From Pseudotabrizicola alkalilacus (GTDB taxonomy: Bacteria; Pseudomonadota; Alphaproteobacteria; Rhodobacterales; Rhodobacteraceae): a stretch of DNA of 64,000 nucleotides. The position numbers were made by a program, and so were the translations under genes. The stretch is taken from NCBI RefSeq assembly GCF_003443995.1, contig NZ_QWEY01000015.1, forward strand, positions 25,959-89,958, written 5' to 3'. The notes under the pieces were generated by a model. It did no database searches. It worked only from the letters and a program-made list of their open reading frames with translations, and had not been told where the DNA came from. Position 1 is the first letter of the stretch, and every line of letters starts with the position of its first letter. Of this stretch, positions 8,416 to 17,332 are shown piece after piece.

Positions 8416-10578
8416 ATGACAATCGCGCGGGAACAGACCTCTGCCAGATCAACCCGAGCGGACCCGCTGGTGACCGGTCTGGTAGAGTTGTGCCGCGTCC
8501 ATGGTATTGCGGCATCAGCGGAACGGCTGACCGATGGCCTGCCGCGCGGCAAGGACAACGCCCTGCCGATGTCCCATGCGGCATCGGCCCTGCGCCGGGC
8601 CAACATGAGCTGCCGCCTCAGTTCAGAGCCGTTGCTTTCTATCCCCGAACACAGCCTGCCCGTGCTGTTGTTCCTGCGCGACGGGACAACGGTTATTCTT
8701 GAATCGCTACATGGCGATCAGGCCAATCTGCTGCTTCCCGAGACAGGCGGCGGCCGCGCCGCGTGGAGCCTGAAAGACCTGAACGCACGTCATGACGGGC
8801 GCATTCTGGTTTCAAAACCCATCGACATCGTATCGGGGCGGCTGGACAAAGCGCCCGAGTCCCGGCGGCACTGGATCATCGGGCCGGTGCTCGACAACTG
8901 GTCTGTCTATCGCGATGTGATCATCGCATCGTTTGCGGCGAACCTGCTGGCGATTGTCTCGGCGCTGTTTGCCATGCAGGTCTATGACCGCGTGGTGCCG
9001 AACCAGGCCTTTGATACGCTTTGGATTCTGGCCAGCGGTGTCGCTATCGCCATCGTGCTTGAAATCATGCTGCGCATCATGCGCGCGTCCTTGATCGACG
9101 TGTCGGGGCGCGATCTGGATCTGCGGCTTTCGACCCAGCTGTTCGACCGCGTGTCGAACATCCGTCTGGCCCATCAACCCAAATCGACGGGCGTGTTTGC
9201 CAGTCAGGTGCGCGATTTTGCTACCGTGCGCGAGTTCTTTACCTCGGGCACCGTGACCGCGTTGTGTGACATTCCCTTTGTGATCATCTTCGTCGGCGTT
9301 CTGACCTATCTTGGTGGCCCGATGCTGGGGCTTGTCACTGTGGCGGCGGTTGTGCTGACCGTGCTGCCGGGGCTGCTGATGCAGCGCCGTCTGGCGCGGG
9401 CCTCGCGTGAAAACACGCGCGAGGCGGCGGCCTTGAACGGGCTGCTGCTGGAAACGGTGTCCAACCTTGAAACCGTCAAGGCAGCGCGGGCCGAAGGGCG
9501 CCTGCAACGCGCCTATGCGCAGCTGACGGCGACAATGGCGACAACGGCGATCCAGACCCGCAACCTGACCAACATCATGTCGCAGATCGTGGCTGCGGTG
9601 CAGAAATTTGCCTATGCTGCGGTGATCATCGTGGGTGTCTACCTGATCAGCTCCGGTGATCTGACCGTGGGCGGGCTGATCGCCTGTACCTTGCTGTCCA
9701 GCCGCACCCTGTCACCCATGGGGCAGGTCGCCGGGCTGCTGGCGCGCTGGCAGCATGTCCGTGCCGCGATGGAGGGGTTGGACGGGATCATGAAACTGCC
9801 GGTCGAACGTCCGGCTGACCGCGATTATGTCCGCGCGCCGAACATCTCGGGCGATTACCGGCTTGAGGATGTGACGTACCGCCATGATCCCGAAGCGGCC
9901 CCCTGCGTCATTATCCCGGATCTCAAATTCTCCAAGGGTGAGAAAATTGCGCTGCTGGGTGGCAACGGCGCGGGCAAATCCACGCTGCTGCGCCTGTTGG
10001 CCGGGCTGACCGACCCGCAGGACGGGGCGGTGCTGGTCGACAATCTGGCATTGAGCCAGATCGACCCGATCGACCGCCGCCGCCAGATCGGCTATCTGCC
10101 GCAAAGTGTTGCGCTGTTTCAGGGCACCTTGCGCGACAACCTTTTGCTGGATCACGGCCTGCACAGCGACGATGATCTGCTGGAGGCGCTGGATGCTGTT
10201 GGTCTGGGTACCTATGTCCGCCGCCATTCGCGCGGGCTCGATCTGCAGATCCATAGCAATGCCAACGTCTCTGGCGGGCAAAAGCAGGCCATCGGTCTGG
10301 CCCGCGTCATTCTGCAAGACCCGCGCATCGTTCTGCTGGATGAGCCGACGGCAGCCTTTGACCATATCACCGAAGACAAGGTCATTTCCTTTCTGCGGGT
10401 CTGGCTCGAAGGTCGGACCGCGATCATTTCCACCCACAAACGCGAACTTCTGGGTTTGACGCGCCGCGCCATCGTGATGAAAGACGGCCGTGTTGCCCGT
10501 GACGGTGATCTGTTGCAGATCCTCAATGCCGCACGGGCCAGCAAGGTTCAGCAATCCTCCGTTCAGATCGTGACATGA
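8416..10578 (+). CDS. Type I secretion ABC exporter with peptidase-like N-domain (LapB/HlyB class)
   Basis: The 720-residue inner membrane exporter couples ATP hydrolysis to one-step secretion. An N-terminal C39-peptidase-like domain (about 1-140) lacks the catalytic Cys seen in true processing peptidases, as is typical of adhesin and RTX exporters. A six-helix membrane domain (about 160-430) and a nucleotide-binding domain follow. The latter has Walker A GGNGAGKST (515-523), signature VSGGQ (618-622), Walker B IVLLDEP (638-644) and switch His674. The gene overlaps the HlyD-type gene by four bases (ATGA). Together with TolC and HlyD partners it forms a complete type I system. The likely cargo is the three neighbouring repeat proteins. 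Confidence 0.9.
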   Translation: MTIAREQTSARSTRADPLVTGLVELCRVHGIAASAERLTDGLPRGKDNALPMSHAASALRRANMSCRLSSEPLLSIPEHSLPVLLFLRDGTTVILESLHGDQANLLLPETGGGRAAWSLKDLNARHDGRILVSKPIDIVSGRLDKAPESRRHWIIGPVLDNWSVYRDVIIASFAANLLAIVSALFAMQVYDRVVPNQAFDTLWILASGVAIAIVLEIMLRIMRASLIDVSGRDLDLRLSTQLFDRVSNIRLAHQPKSTGVFASQVRDFATVREFFTSGTVTALCDIPFVIIFVGVLTYLGGPMLGLVTVAAVVLTVLPGLLMQRRLARASRENTREAAALNGLLLETVSNLETVKAARAEGRLQRAYAQLTATMATTAIQTRNLTNIMSQIVAAVQKFAYAAVIIVGVYLISSGDLTVGGLIACTLLSSRTLSPMGQVAGLLARWQHVRAAMEGLDGIMKLPVERPADRDYVRAPNISGDYRLEDVTYRHDPEAAPCVIIPDLKFSKGEKIALLGGNGAGKSTLLRLLAGLTDPQDGAVLVDNLALSQIDPIDRRRQIGYLPQSVALFQGTLRDNLLLDHGLHSDDDLLEALDAVGLGTYVRRHSRGLDLQIHSNANVSGGQKQAIGLARVILQDPRIVLLDEPTAAFDHITEDKVISFLRVWLEGRTAIISTHKRELLGLTRRAIVMKDGRVARDGDLLQILNAARASKVQQSSVQIVT

Positions 10579-11747
10579 GCGGGGCGGACGCCTACGACAC
10601 CAGCCATCTGGACGGAAGCTACCGGCGCGACGTGCTCCGGCGGTCCCGATGGATGATCCGGCTGGTCTGTCTGTCGGTGCTGATTGCCGTGGTCTGGGCC
10701 GGGTTTGCCGAGATTGACAAGATCACACGTGGCGACGGGCGTGTGGTGCCGCTGCGCCGGATGCAGACGATCCAGAGCCTTGAGGGCGGCATCCTGTCTG
10801 AACTTCTGGTCAAGGAAGGCGATATCGTCACCAAAGGTCAGATCATCGCGACCCTTGACCCCACCCGGTCGCGCGCCGCTTTCATGGGCGCGCGGTCGGA
10901 AATTGATGCGCTCGAGGCCGAAGTCACCCGGCTGGAGGCCGAGGTGCTGGAGCAGCCAGACCTCGATTTCGGGGCGGAGCCGACCGAGACGCAGCAAACC
11001 GAACTGCGCCTGTTCACGGCACGCCGGACCCGGCTGGAGGCGTCACTGGTTGCGCTGGAGGCGGAACGGTCGGCCATTCAGGAGCAGCTGGATATCACCA
11101 CCTCTCTTGCTGCCAGCGGATCGGTCAGCCGGTTGGACATGCTGCAACTGCGTCAGAAACTGGCAGAACTCGATGGCCGCATCAATGAGGCCCGCAACGG
11201 CTATGTGCAGGATGCCTACCGCGATCTGGCCGAGCGCCGGGCCAAGCTGACAGGTCTGCAACAAGAGGTGGTGCGCAAGGAAGACGAATTTCTGCGGACC
11301 GTCGTGCGCTCGCCGGTCGAGGGGCGGATCAACAACATCTCGATCACGACGCTGGGCGGTGTCGTGCAGTCGGGCGAATCGATCATGGAGATCACGCCGA
11401 TTGATGATCAGCTGATGATCGAGACCAAGATCCTGCCGCGCGATGTGGCCTTTATTGCGCCGGACATGCCAGCCAGTGTAAAGATCACCGCCTATGATTT
11501 CGCCGTCTACGGCGATCTGCGCGGAACCGTCGTGCAGATCTCGGAAGACACGGTCGAAGAAGATACCCCCTCGGGCAAACAGGACTTTTACCGAGTCATG
11601 GTCCAGACCGACCGAAGCTATCTGGAACGGTTTGGCGAGCAGTTCCCGATCCGTCCGGGGATGGTGGCACAGGTCGACATTGAAAGCGGCCAGCAAACCA
11701 TCCTCAGCTATCTGACCCGGCCACTGCTCCGCGCCAAGTTGCGCTGA
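10575..11747 (+). CDS. HlyD-family periplasmic adaptor of type I secretion
   Basis: The 390-residue membrane fusion protein links the ABC exporter to the TolC channel. One transmembrane helix near residues 33-50 (RLVCLSVLIAVVWAGFAEID) is followed by a barrel-sandwich motif (GRVVPLRRMQTIQSLEGGILSELLVKEGDIV), a long coiled-coil region (about 110-240), the returning lipoyl half (RSPVEGRINNISITTLGGVVQSGESIMEI) and a C-terminal beta-barrel domain ending with the family motif GMVAQVDIESGQQTILSYLTRPL. Length and layout match HlyD, LapC and PrtE proteins. Its start overlaps the stop of the exporter gene, so the two are translationally coupled. Confidence 0.9.
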   Translation: MSGADAYDTSHLDGSYRRDVLRRSRWMIRLVCLSVLIAVVWAGFAEIDKITRGDGRVVPLRRMQTIQSLEGGILSELLVKEGDIVTKGQIIATLDPTRSRAAFMGARSEIDALEAEVTRLEAEVLEQPDLDFGAEPTETQQTELRLFTARRTRLEASLVALEAERSAIQEQLDITTSLAASGSVSRLDMLQLRQKLAELDGRINEARNGYVQDAYRDLAERRAKLTGLQQEVVRKEDEFLRTVVRSPVEGRINNISITTLGGVVQSGESIMEITPIDDQLMIETKILPRDVAFIAPDMPASVKITAYDFAVYGDLRGTVVQISEDTVEEDTPSGKQDFYRVMVQTDRSYLERFGEQFPIRPGMVAQVDIESGQQTILSYLTRPLLRAKLR

Positions 11748-11773
11748 CCCTGCCCGCCAATCATCGGTATCAA

Positions 11774-13063
11774 ATGACCCAGCCTTTCCTCTCTTTCCGT
11801 GCAGCCTTTCCGTTTGCCTTGCTTGCGGGCCTGACCACAATTGCGCAGCCCGTGATGGGGCGGGTGTATCAGTCCGTCGAGGTGCGGGGGGCCGAGTTCA
11901 TCCCCGAAGACGATATCCGCCTGACCTGTGGCGACCTGCAAGGCATTGATCTTGATGCGCTGCAACTGCGCTCGGTCGAGGAGTGCCTGATGTCGACCGG
12001 CGTGTTTGAACGCGTGTCGGTGGCAGGGCAGGGCGAGGCGCTGGTCATTGACGTGACCGAAGTTGAAACCCGGCCGGGGCGGATTGATGTCGGGGTGGCC
12101 TGGGTCAGTGACCATGGCCTGACCGGAACGCTGGCCTATGAACAGTTCAACCTGATTCCAGACGCGTTTCTGGGGATCAAAAGCAGCTACAACCGCGAGC
12201 ATCGCAGCTACGCGGTGAACCTGTATCACAAGGAAACCTTTGGGCCTGCGCTGCATTTTGGTCTCGACATTGCGGGGGAACGCACCAGCTTTGACGACCA
12301 GTCCTTTTCGACCCGCCGCGATCTGGTCGAAGCCTATCTTGCCTGGACCCCGCAAGAGGACCTCCGGCTGGAATTTGGCTTGGGTTACAGGGATCACCGG
12401 CTGTTTGACGTGGCCGCCATCGCCAGCCCGCTGCTGCGGGCAGAACGTGGCACGATCAGCGCACCATTCCTGCACTTCGCGGCCGATTACACGCATGGCA
12501 CGGAAGAGGACAAACAAAGCTATTCGGTGCGGCTTGACCAGTATGTGTGGAACATCGGCACCGGATCGGGTGTCGCCGAGACGCGGCTTGATGCGCGTTC
12601 GCGTTTTGCGCTCGGGGAAAAATCTGCCCTGCTTGTCGGCCTTCAGGGCGGGCTTGTTGCCGGTCGCAGCGACTATGAGACAACCGTTCTGGATCGTGCC
12701 TTTGTCGGGGGCGAGGGGTTCCGTGGCTTTGCGCCGCGCGGCTTGGGCCCTGCCGATGCGGGCGACAGGCTGGGCGGCAACCGCTACGTTGTCGGCTCGG
12801 TCGAGGTGCGACGTGCGCTTGGTGTGCAGTCGGACAACCCGTTCTACGGCGGCGTCTTCATGGATTTCGGATCGGTCTGGTCGCTGGACAATACCCTCGG
12901 CGGGACGATTGATGATGCGGCCTATTTCCGCAACAGCATCGGGCTTTCCCTGACCTTCGAGGTGGCAAAAGTGCCGGTCTCGCTTTACGTGGCCACGCCG
13001 GTCAAGCAACGCGCCGGCGACAAGCGCCAGGTTTTTGGGCTTTCCGCCGCCGCCCGGTTCTGA
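11774..13063 (+). CDS. Omp85/BamA-like outer membrane barrel with a single POTRA domain
   Basis: The 429-residue product has a signal peptide (ending near QPVMG), one POTRA-like domain (about residues 30-105, with VYQSVEVRGAEFIPEDDIRL) and a 16-strand-type barrel ending in Phe. The family loop motif appears as VGGEGFRGFAPRGLGP (311-326, with the RGF core at 317-319), followed by GGNRYVVGSVEVRR. It is shorter than BamA (five POTRAs) or TamA (three). It lies 26 bases after the HlyD-type gene in the same direction, so it is probably co-transcribed with the secretion genes. Omp85 proteins are not part of standard type I systems. It might help assemble or anchor the secreted repeat proteins or the TolC channel; this role is only inferred. 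Confidence 0.8.
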   Translation: MTQPFLSFRAAFPFALLAGLTTIAQPVMGRVYQSVEVRGAEFIPEDDIRLTCGDLQGIDLDALQLRSVEECLMSTGVFERVSVAGQGEALVIDVTEVETRPGRIDVGVAWVSDHGLTGTLAYEQFNLIPDAFLGIKSSYNREHRSYAVNLYHKETFGPALHFGLDIAGERTSFDDQSFSTRRDLVEAYLAWTPQEDLRLEFGLGYRDHRLFDVAAIASPLLRAERGTISAPFLHFAADYTHGTEEDKQSYSVRLDQYVWNIGTGSGVAETRLDARSRFALGEKSALLVGLQGGLVAGRSDYETTVLDRAFVGGEGFRGFAPRGLGPADAGDRLGGNRYVVGSVEVRRALGVQSDNPFYGGVFMDFGSVWSLDNTLGGTIDDAAYFRNSIGLSLTFEVAKVPVSLYVATPVKQRAGDKRQVFGLSAAARF

Positions 13064-13078
13064 CCCCGGCGGCCTGCC

Positions 13079-14299
13079 TCAGGTCACACGCCGTGCTCTA
13101 TTGTCCATCGCCTGCCGGAACAGGGTCATATAGCGCGGCGCGACCACCTGCAGGCTCTGGTTCTGACCCAGAATGCGGGCGGCCTGACCAAGACGTTGCC
13201 GGCGCGCAGGGTCGTCTTTCAACGCGAGCACCGTATTCACCCAGACATCAGGATCATCGGGCAGCAAAGTGCCATTCACGCCGTCACAGATCAGTTCTGT
13301 CGGATAGCCCCGGTCCGGCGCAATCACACAACCGCCCCGGCCCAGAATCTCCATCAGCCCCCAGTTCGCCACGCCATAGCGCAGGGGGTAGAGAAACAGG
13401 TCTATGTCTGACAACTGCTGAACATAGTCGTCATAGGGCAGCTTTCCGGGCAGGTCGATGACCTGTGCAACGGCGGGATATTCGCGCATCAGATGGGCGC
13501 AGAAATCGGCGACCTCGCCCTTGTACTTGCGCTGCACCCATTGCTGTTCATAGCCATAGGTCGCCCCGGACGATTCCCCCAAGGCCACAAACCGGGCCTC
13601 GATGCCCTGCCGGATCAGGCGATCCGCGATCTGGACAAAGGTATCAAATCCTTTGGCATTCGACAGATCGCGCGCGGTAAACCCGATGGTAAAGGGCGTG
13701 CCGGGCGTTTTCACCAGCGGGGGGCCGAAATCCAGCCCTTCCAGCTGCACCTCGATATTGCCTTGCAGCGCGGGGGGGAACATGCGTTTGGCATGCTGAC
13801 TGGGGCAGATGACCAGATCGCTGCGCAGCGCCTGATAGTAGTGCATCATCTCGATGTTCTTGTCGCTCATCCGCTGGGCCTGATCGGGCGGATAGGCCGG
13901 GTCCCAGCCATGGGAGCGGTAGCTGGGGAACTCGACATAGCTGACGATCGCTGCGGCGGTTTCGTCATACAGAAAGTGCGGCGTGCCCCAAAGCGAATGC
14001 GTCACCAGAACGTCAATCTTGCGCTGCTGCTCAAACGCCTGCACCGCCGCCAGCAGACCCCGGCCGATCCGTGCCGACCGTTCCAGCTTGGCCGTATAGT
14101 AATACTGCGTCTTGCCGACGATGCTGCCATCCGGGGTGAACCCAAGGATATGGTCCCCCCGGTGCTTGTTCCGCTCACGGTGACCGGGGGTGGTCAGAAA
14201 ATAGGTCTCGGCCATTCCGACCTTGCGCAAGTAATCGCACAAGTGCCCGAACTGACCGGGATAGACGGCTCCGGCAAAGACGATGACGGGTCTGGTCAT
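13079..14299 (-). CDS. Glycosyltransferase, GT-B fold, group 1 (GT4-like)
   Basis: The 406-residue cytoplasmic enzyme has an N-terminal acceptor half (VIVFAGAVYPGQFGHLCDYL) and a C-terminal donor-nucleotide half with FTIGFTARDLSNAKGFDTFVQIADRL and the family EX7E-like region (MEILGRGGCVIAPDRGYPTELICDGVNG). This fits sugar transfer from a nucleotide donor. It follows the response regulator gene by four bases on the same strand, so it is probably co-transcribed with the regulator, and it converges on the secretion operon. It may build a surface glycan or may glycosylate the Thr/Pro-rich stalks of the Bap-like proteins before export; the sequence does not decide between these. Confidence 0.82.
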   Translation of the reverse strand: MTRPVIVFAGAVYPGQFGHLCDYLRKVGMAETYFLTTPGHRERNKHRGDHILGFTPDGSIVGKTQYYYTAKLERSARIGRGLLAAVQAFEQQRKIDVLVTHSLWGTPHFLYDETAAAIVSYVEFPSYRSHGWDPAYPPDQAQRMSDKNIEMMHYYQALRSDLVICPSQHAKRMFPPALQGNIEVQLEGLDFGPPLVKTPGTPFTIGFTARDLSNAKGFDTFVQIADRLIRQGIEARFVALGESSGATYGYEQQWVQRKYKGEVADFCAHLMREYPAVAQVIDLPGKLPYDDYVQQLSDIDLFLYPLRYGVANWGLMEILGRGGCVIAPDRGYPTELICDGVNGTLLPDDPDVWVNTVLALKDDPARRQRLGQAARILGQNQSLQVVAPRYMTLFRQAMDNRARRVT

Positions 14300-14303
14300 G
14301 GGT

Positions 14304-14939
14304 TCAGATCAGTTTCCTGTCGCGTGCGGCGATAACAGCCTGCGTGCGGTTGCTGACGCCCAGCTTTTTACAGATCGACTTCACATGCATTTTCACCGTT
14401 GGCTCTGCCAAGGTCAGGGCCGCGCCGATGTCCCGGTTCGGCATGCCTTCGGCCAACAACTCCAACACCCCGAACTCCCGCTTTGACAGGCCGGTCCCGG
14501 ACTCATCGCTGGTCGATTGGCGTTTTTCCACCAGTTCAATCGGCAGATAGCGCCCACCCCCCGCCATGAACCTGATCTCATTCGCCAGGTTCTTGAGTGA
14601 CGCGGTCTTGAGCACGATCCCGGCCCCGCCCAGGGCCATCACCTCTTCCACGACACGTGGGCTGGGGCTGCTGGTCAGGATGCCGACAGGTTTGCCACCA
14701 TTGTGCTCCAGAGCCTTGGACAGACCCGACAGACCGTCCATGCCCGGCATGTCCAGATCGACCAGCACCAGATCGAACGGCCCGCTTTTGTCAAGCTCGC
14801 GGACGGCACTCGGCAGATCCGGGACAGTCTCCACCGTGATGTCAGAGACACCGTTCAGATACAGCTGCAGCATCTCCAGGATCATCGCATGGTCATCGGC
14901 GATCAGAAGCCTGATCGTATCGGTCTGTTGTTCATTCAT
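14304..14939 (-). CDS. NarL/FixJ-type response regulator (receiver plus LuxR HTH)
   Basis: The 211-residue protein has an N-terminal receiver with acidic pair D15-D16 and phosphoacceptor D61 (LVDLDMPGMDG). A LuxR-type helix-turn-helix follows at about residues 145-205 (LSKREFGVLELLAEGMPNRDIGAALTLAEPTVKMHVKSICKKLGVSNRTQAV). It probably receives phosphate from the hybrid kinase encoded just upstream and binds promoters nearby. The AGTATG/CATACT inverted repeats before the repeat-protein genes are good candidate targets, since NarL-class regulators bind inverted heptamers. It is likely transcribed with the kinase and the glycosyltransferase. Confidence 0.9.
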   Translation of the reverse strand: MNEQQTDTIRLLIADDHAMILEMLQLYLNGVSDITVETVPDLPSAVRELDKSGPFDLVLVDLDMPGMDGLSGLSKALEHNGGKPVGILTSSPSPRVVEEVMALGGAGIVLKTASLKNLANEIRFMAGGGRYLPIELVEKRQSTSDESGTGLSKREFGVLELLAEGMPNRDIGAALTLAEPTVKMHVKSICKKLGVSNRTQAVIAARDRKLI

Positions 14940-15071
14940 TTTTATGACCTTCGGCGCTTCGTGGTGTCTTTATCCGTTTGGGCAGGTATGTATCTTGCTC
15001 CGCTTGGGCATCAATGACCCTTGGCAGCTTTCGCATCAATATACAGCCTGACATTGCCATTAGGGAGAGGG

Positions 15072-17063
15072 TCATTCTGACAACGCCTCTATCATCTGAT
15101 GCGTCTCATTCAGCGCCGCGGCCAGAGCATCACACAGCACCTCGGGAACGGCATGCGTGCTGTTCACACTCAGCTCGATGTCCCGCAATCGCTTTTCCAC
15201 CAGTTGCAGGCCGGTCAGCCCGCTGGCCCCTGTGGCGGCATGCAGCCTGCGTCCGGTATCCGGCCCGACGCCTTCGGCCAAAAGGTCATCCAGCACCGAC
15301 CGGGCCTCGGACAGGGCGCGTTGCATGAAGGTCCGGGTGCGATCCACGCCGATCTGTTCGAATAGATCGGCCGCCACTGTGGGATTGAGCGCAACTTTGG
15401 CCGCGGGCGGCGCGGCTGGCGCTGCCACCTTGAGCGGTGTGCCGTCCAGGATGCTGGCAAGCGTGCGGCTGAGTGTGTTCGGCTGGATCGGCTTTTCCAG
15501 AACACAGACCATGCCCGCCTGCAGACAGGCCGTGCGGATACGATCATCTGCATGGGCGGTCAGCCCAACCACCTTGCCGCTCCATGTCACGGCAGAGGCC
15601 GGATCACCGGCGCGCAGCCGTGTCGCCAGCTCAATCCCGTTCATCCGGGGCAGCGTCACATCCGTCAGAACCAGATCGACGCGGGCGGCAATGTCGTGGC
15701 GCGACAGCAGTGCGAGGGCTTCCGGCCCGCTGCCGACGGGCAGGGCCTCGGCCCCTGCGACCTGCAGCACGTGGGTCAGCCAGTCGCGGCTTGACGGGCT
15801 GTCTTCGACCAACAGGATCGTCCGCCCGGCCAGCGGGGACTGACCGGGGCTGCGGTCGGGAACCGCCGCCACGCTGGACCGCGTTTCGGCACGTGGCAGG
15901 CTGAAGGTCACAGTAAAGAGTGTGCCAATCACCCGGCCATCGCTGCCCGGCTCCAGTGCCGCGCCATCACGGCCACGATCCGCAATCTCGATCCGCCCGC
16001 CCAACTGGCGCAACGCGTGCGCCAGTACATTCAGCCCGGCCGAAGGGCGCTTGTCCGTCGTTGCAATTTGCGGGCCGGGGTCGTCCACCGGCAGACCAAG
16101 CGCCTCGGCCAGACGGGCGCGTTGTGCCGGTGGCAGGCCGCCGCCTTCATCCATCAACTCCAGCCGGATCCGCCAGATCTCGTCCCCCGTCTCATCGGCG
16201 ACAAGGGCAGAACCAAGCGGCGTGCAGGACAGGTGCAGATCCACCCGCCCGCCGCCGTGGTTCACCGAATTGTCGATCAGGTTCTGGCACAGCGCGCGCA
16301 CAAAGCGGATCGGCCCGTGCAGGGTCAGATCCTTGGGCGCATCGACGGTCAGAGAGACTTCGGTGGCACGGGCATTGGCGATGGGTTGCACCATCGCAAT
16401 CAGGCTGGTCACTTCCTCGGCGATGCGGAAATCTTCGTCCGGCTGCCCGCCTTTCAGGTTCTGTTCGCCCCGGATCACGGCAAGAACATTGCTGATATGG
16501 TCAAGCGCAAGCTCGGCCGCCCGTCTTATTCCGCCGTCACCGCGATCAACCTGCCTGTCACCCTGTTGCCGCATCAGCGAATCGGAGGCGGCCAATAGCG
16601 ATTGGATCGGCGTGCGCAAATCATGGGCGACCCGCATCAGCGTGGCCGACCGGGCGCGATTGCGCAGCCATGTGGATTCCTGATCGCTTTCGGAAAGGCG
16701 CAGCATGAACCCTTCGGCGCGGCCAAGCGGCACATGCACGACCTCGCCATCAAAGGTCTGATCGCCCTCTTGCCAGGTCGCAGCGATGCTGCCCGCCCGC
16801 CGCGCCCGCCCACACAGATCGGGCCAGTTGAACCGCGACAGCACTTCGGACTGCGCAATGTTCAGCCGCTGCGCCGACACATTCGCCAGAAGGATTTCGC
16901 CCTTCTGGTTGGCAAGCGCGACGGCACGCCTGTCGGTCACGATCACCCGCGCCAGTGCCTGCAGAATGGGGCGCACGGAATCGGCCAGATCCTTGCGGTT
17001 GCCTTGTGGCAAGGCCGGTCCGGTTTCTGTCTCCTGACTGTCTCTGTCGCGTCGGTGCGGCAC
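15072..17063 (-). CDS. Soluble hybrid histidine kinase (PAS-HisKA-HATPase-receiver-Hpt)
   Basis: I place the start at the GTG at 17063, where AAGGAGA lies eight bases upstream; a GTG at 17162 would add 33 residues. The 663-residue protein has a PAS-like sensor region (about 35-125), the phosphoacceptor box HDLRTPIQ (His147), an ATPase domain with N box (LCQNLIDNSVNHGG) and G boxes (DEGGGLPP, SAGLNVLA), a receiver (LVLTDVTLPRMNGIE) and a C-terminal Hpt domain (RRLHAATGASGLTGLQ). No transmembrane segment is visible, so it senses a cytoplasmic cue. It is transcribed away from Bap-like gene 2, and the region between them holds operator B. It probably passes phosphate to the response regulator at 14304-14939. 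Confidence 0.9.
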   Translation of the reverse strand: MPHRRDRDSQETETGPALPQGNRKDLADSVRPILQALARVIVTDRRAVALANQKGEILLANVSAQRLNIAQSEVLSRFNWPDLCGRARRAGSIAATWQEGDQTFDGEVVHVPLGRAEGFMLRLSESDQESTWLRNRARSATLMRVAHDLRTPIQSLLAASDSLMRQQGDRQVDRGDGGIRRAAELALDHISNVLAVIRGEQNLKGGQPDEDFRIAEEVTSLIAMVQPIANARATEVSLTVDAPKDLTLHGPIRFVRALCQNLIDNSVNHGGGRVDLHLSCTPLGSALVADETGDEIWRIRLELMDEGGGLPPAQRARLAEALGLPVDDPGPQIATTDKRPSAGLNVLAHALRQLGGRIEIADRGRDGAALEPGSDGRVIGTLFTVTFSLPRAETRSSVAAVPDRSPGQSPLAGRTILLVEDSPSSRDWLTHVLQVAGAEALPVGSGPEALALLSRHDIAARVDLVLTDVTLPRMNGIELATRLRAGDPASAVTWSGKVVGLTAHADDRIRTACLQAGMVCVLEKPIQPNTLSRTLASILDGTPLKVAAPAAPPAAKVALNPTVAADLFEQIGVDRTRTFMQRALSEARSVLDDLLAEGVGPDTGRRLHAATGASGLTGLQLVEKRLRDIELSVNSTHAVPEVLCDALAAALNETHQMIEALSE

Positions 17064-17233
17064 CGTCGGATCTCCTTCTTTTCGCCTCGGGGCAGCGGAT
17101 GATCGGCGTTCGAGCTCAGTATCCCCTCCAATTTGCGCGAATACCACCTTGATGGGCGGCACAGATGAAATCGTCTGTTTGGGCTCAGCCGGGGCCGCTG
17201 TGGGGCCTCTGGAAGATACATGTCTTATAACTT

Positions 17234-17258
17234 TAGTATGTATTCAATTTACATACTA
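17234..17258. promoter_or_regulatory. Palindromic operator B between the hybrid kinase and Bap-like gene 2
   Basis: Arms TAGTATGTA (17234-17242) and TACATACTA (17250-17258) are perfect 9-bp inverted copies with a seven-base spacer. The core AGTATG-N11-CATACT spacing equals that of operator A. The centre is 87 bp before the ATG at 17333. A third half-site CATACT lies at 17283-17288 inside TGACCCATACTTCC, a block identical to 1992-2005. The region is divergent, so the site could control both the adhesin and the kinase gene. Confidence 0.7.
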
Positions 17259-17332
17259 TTGGCTATAGTGTATCGCTTGACCCATACTTCCCGATGCCCC
17301 CCCTCCCCTTGGGCCCCAGACTGGAGCAAGCA

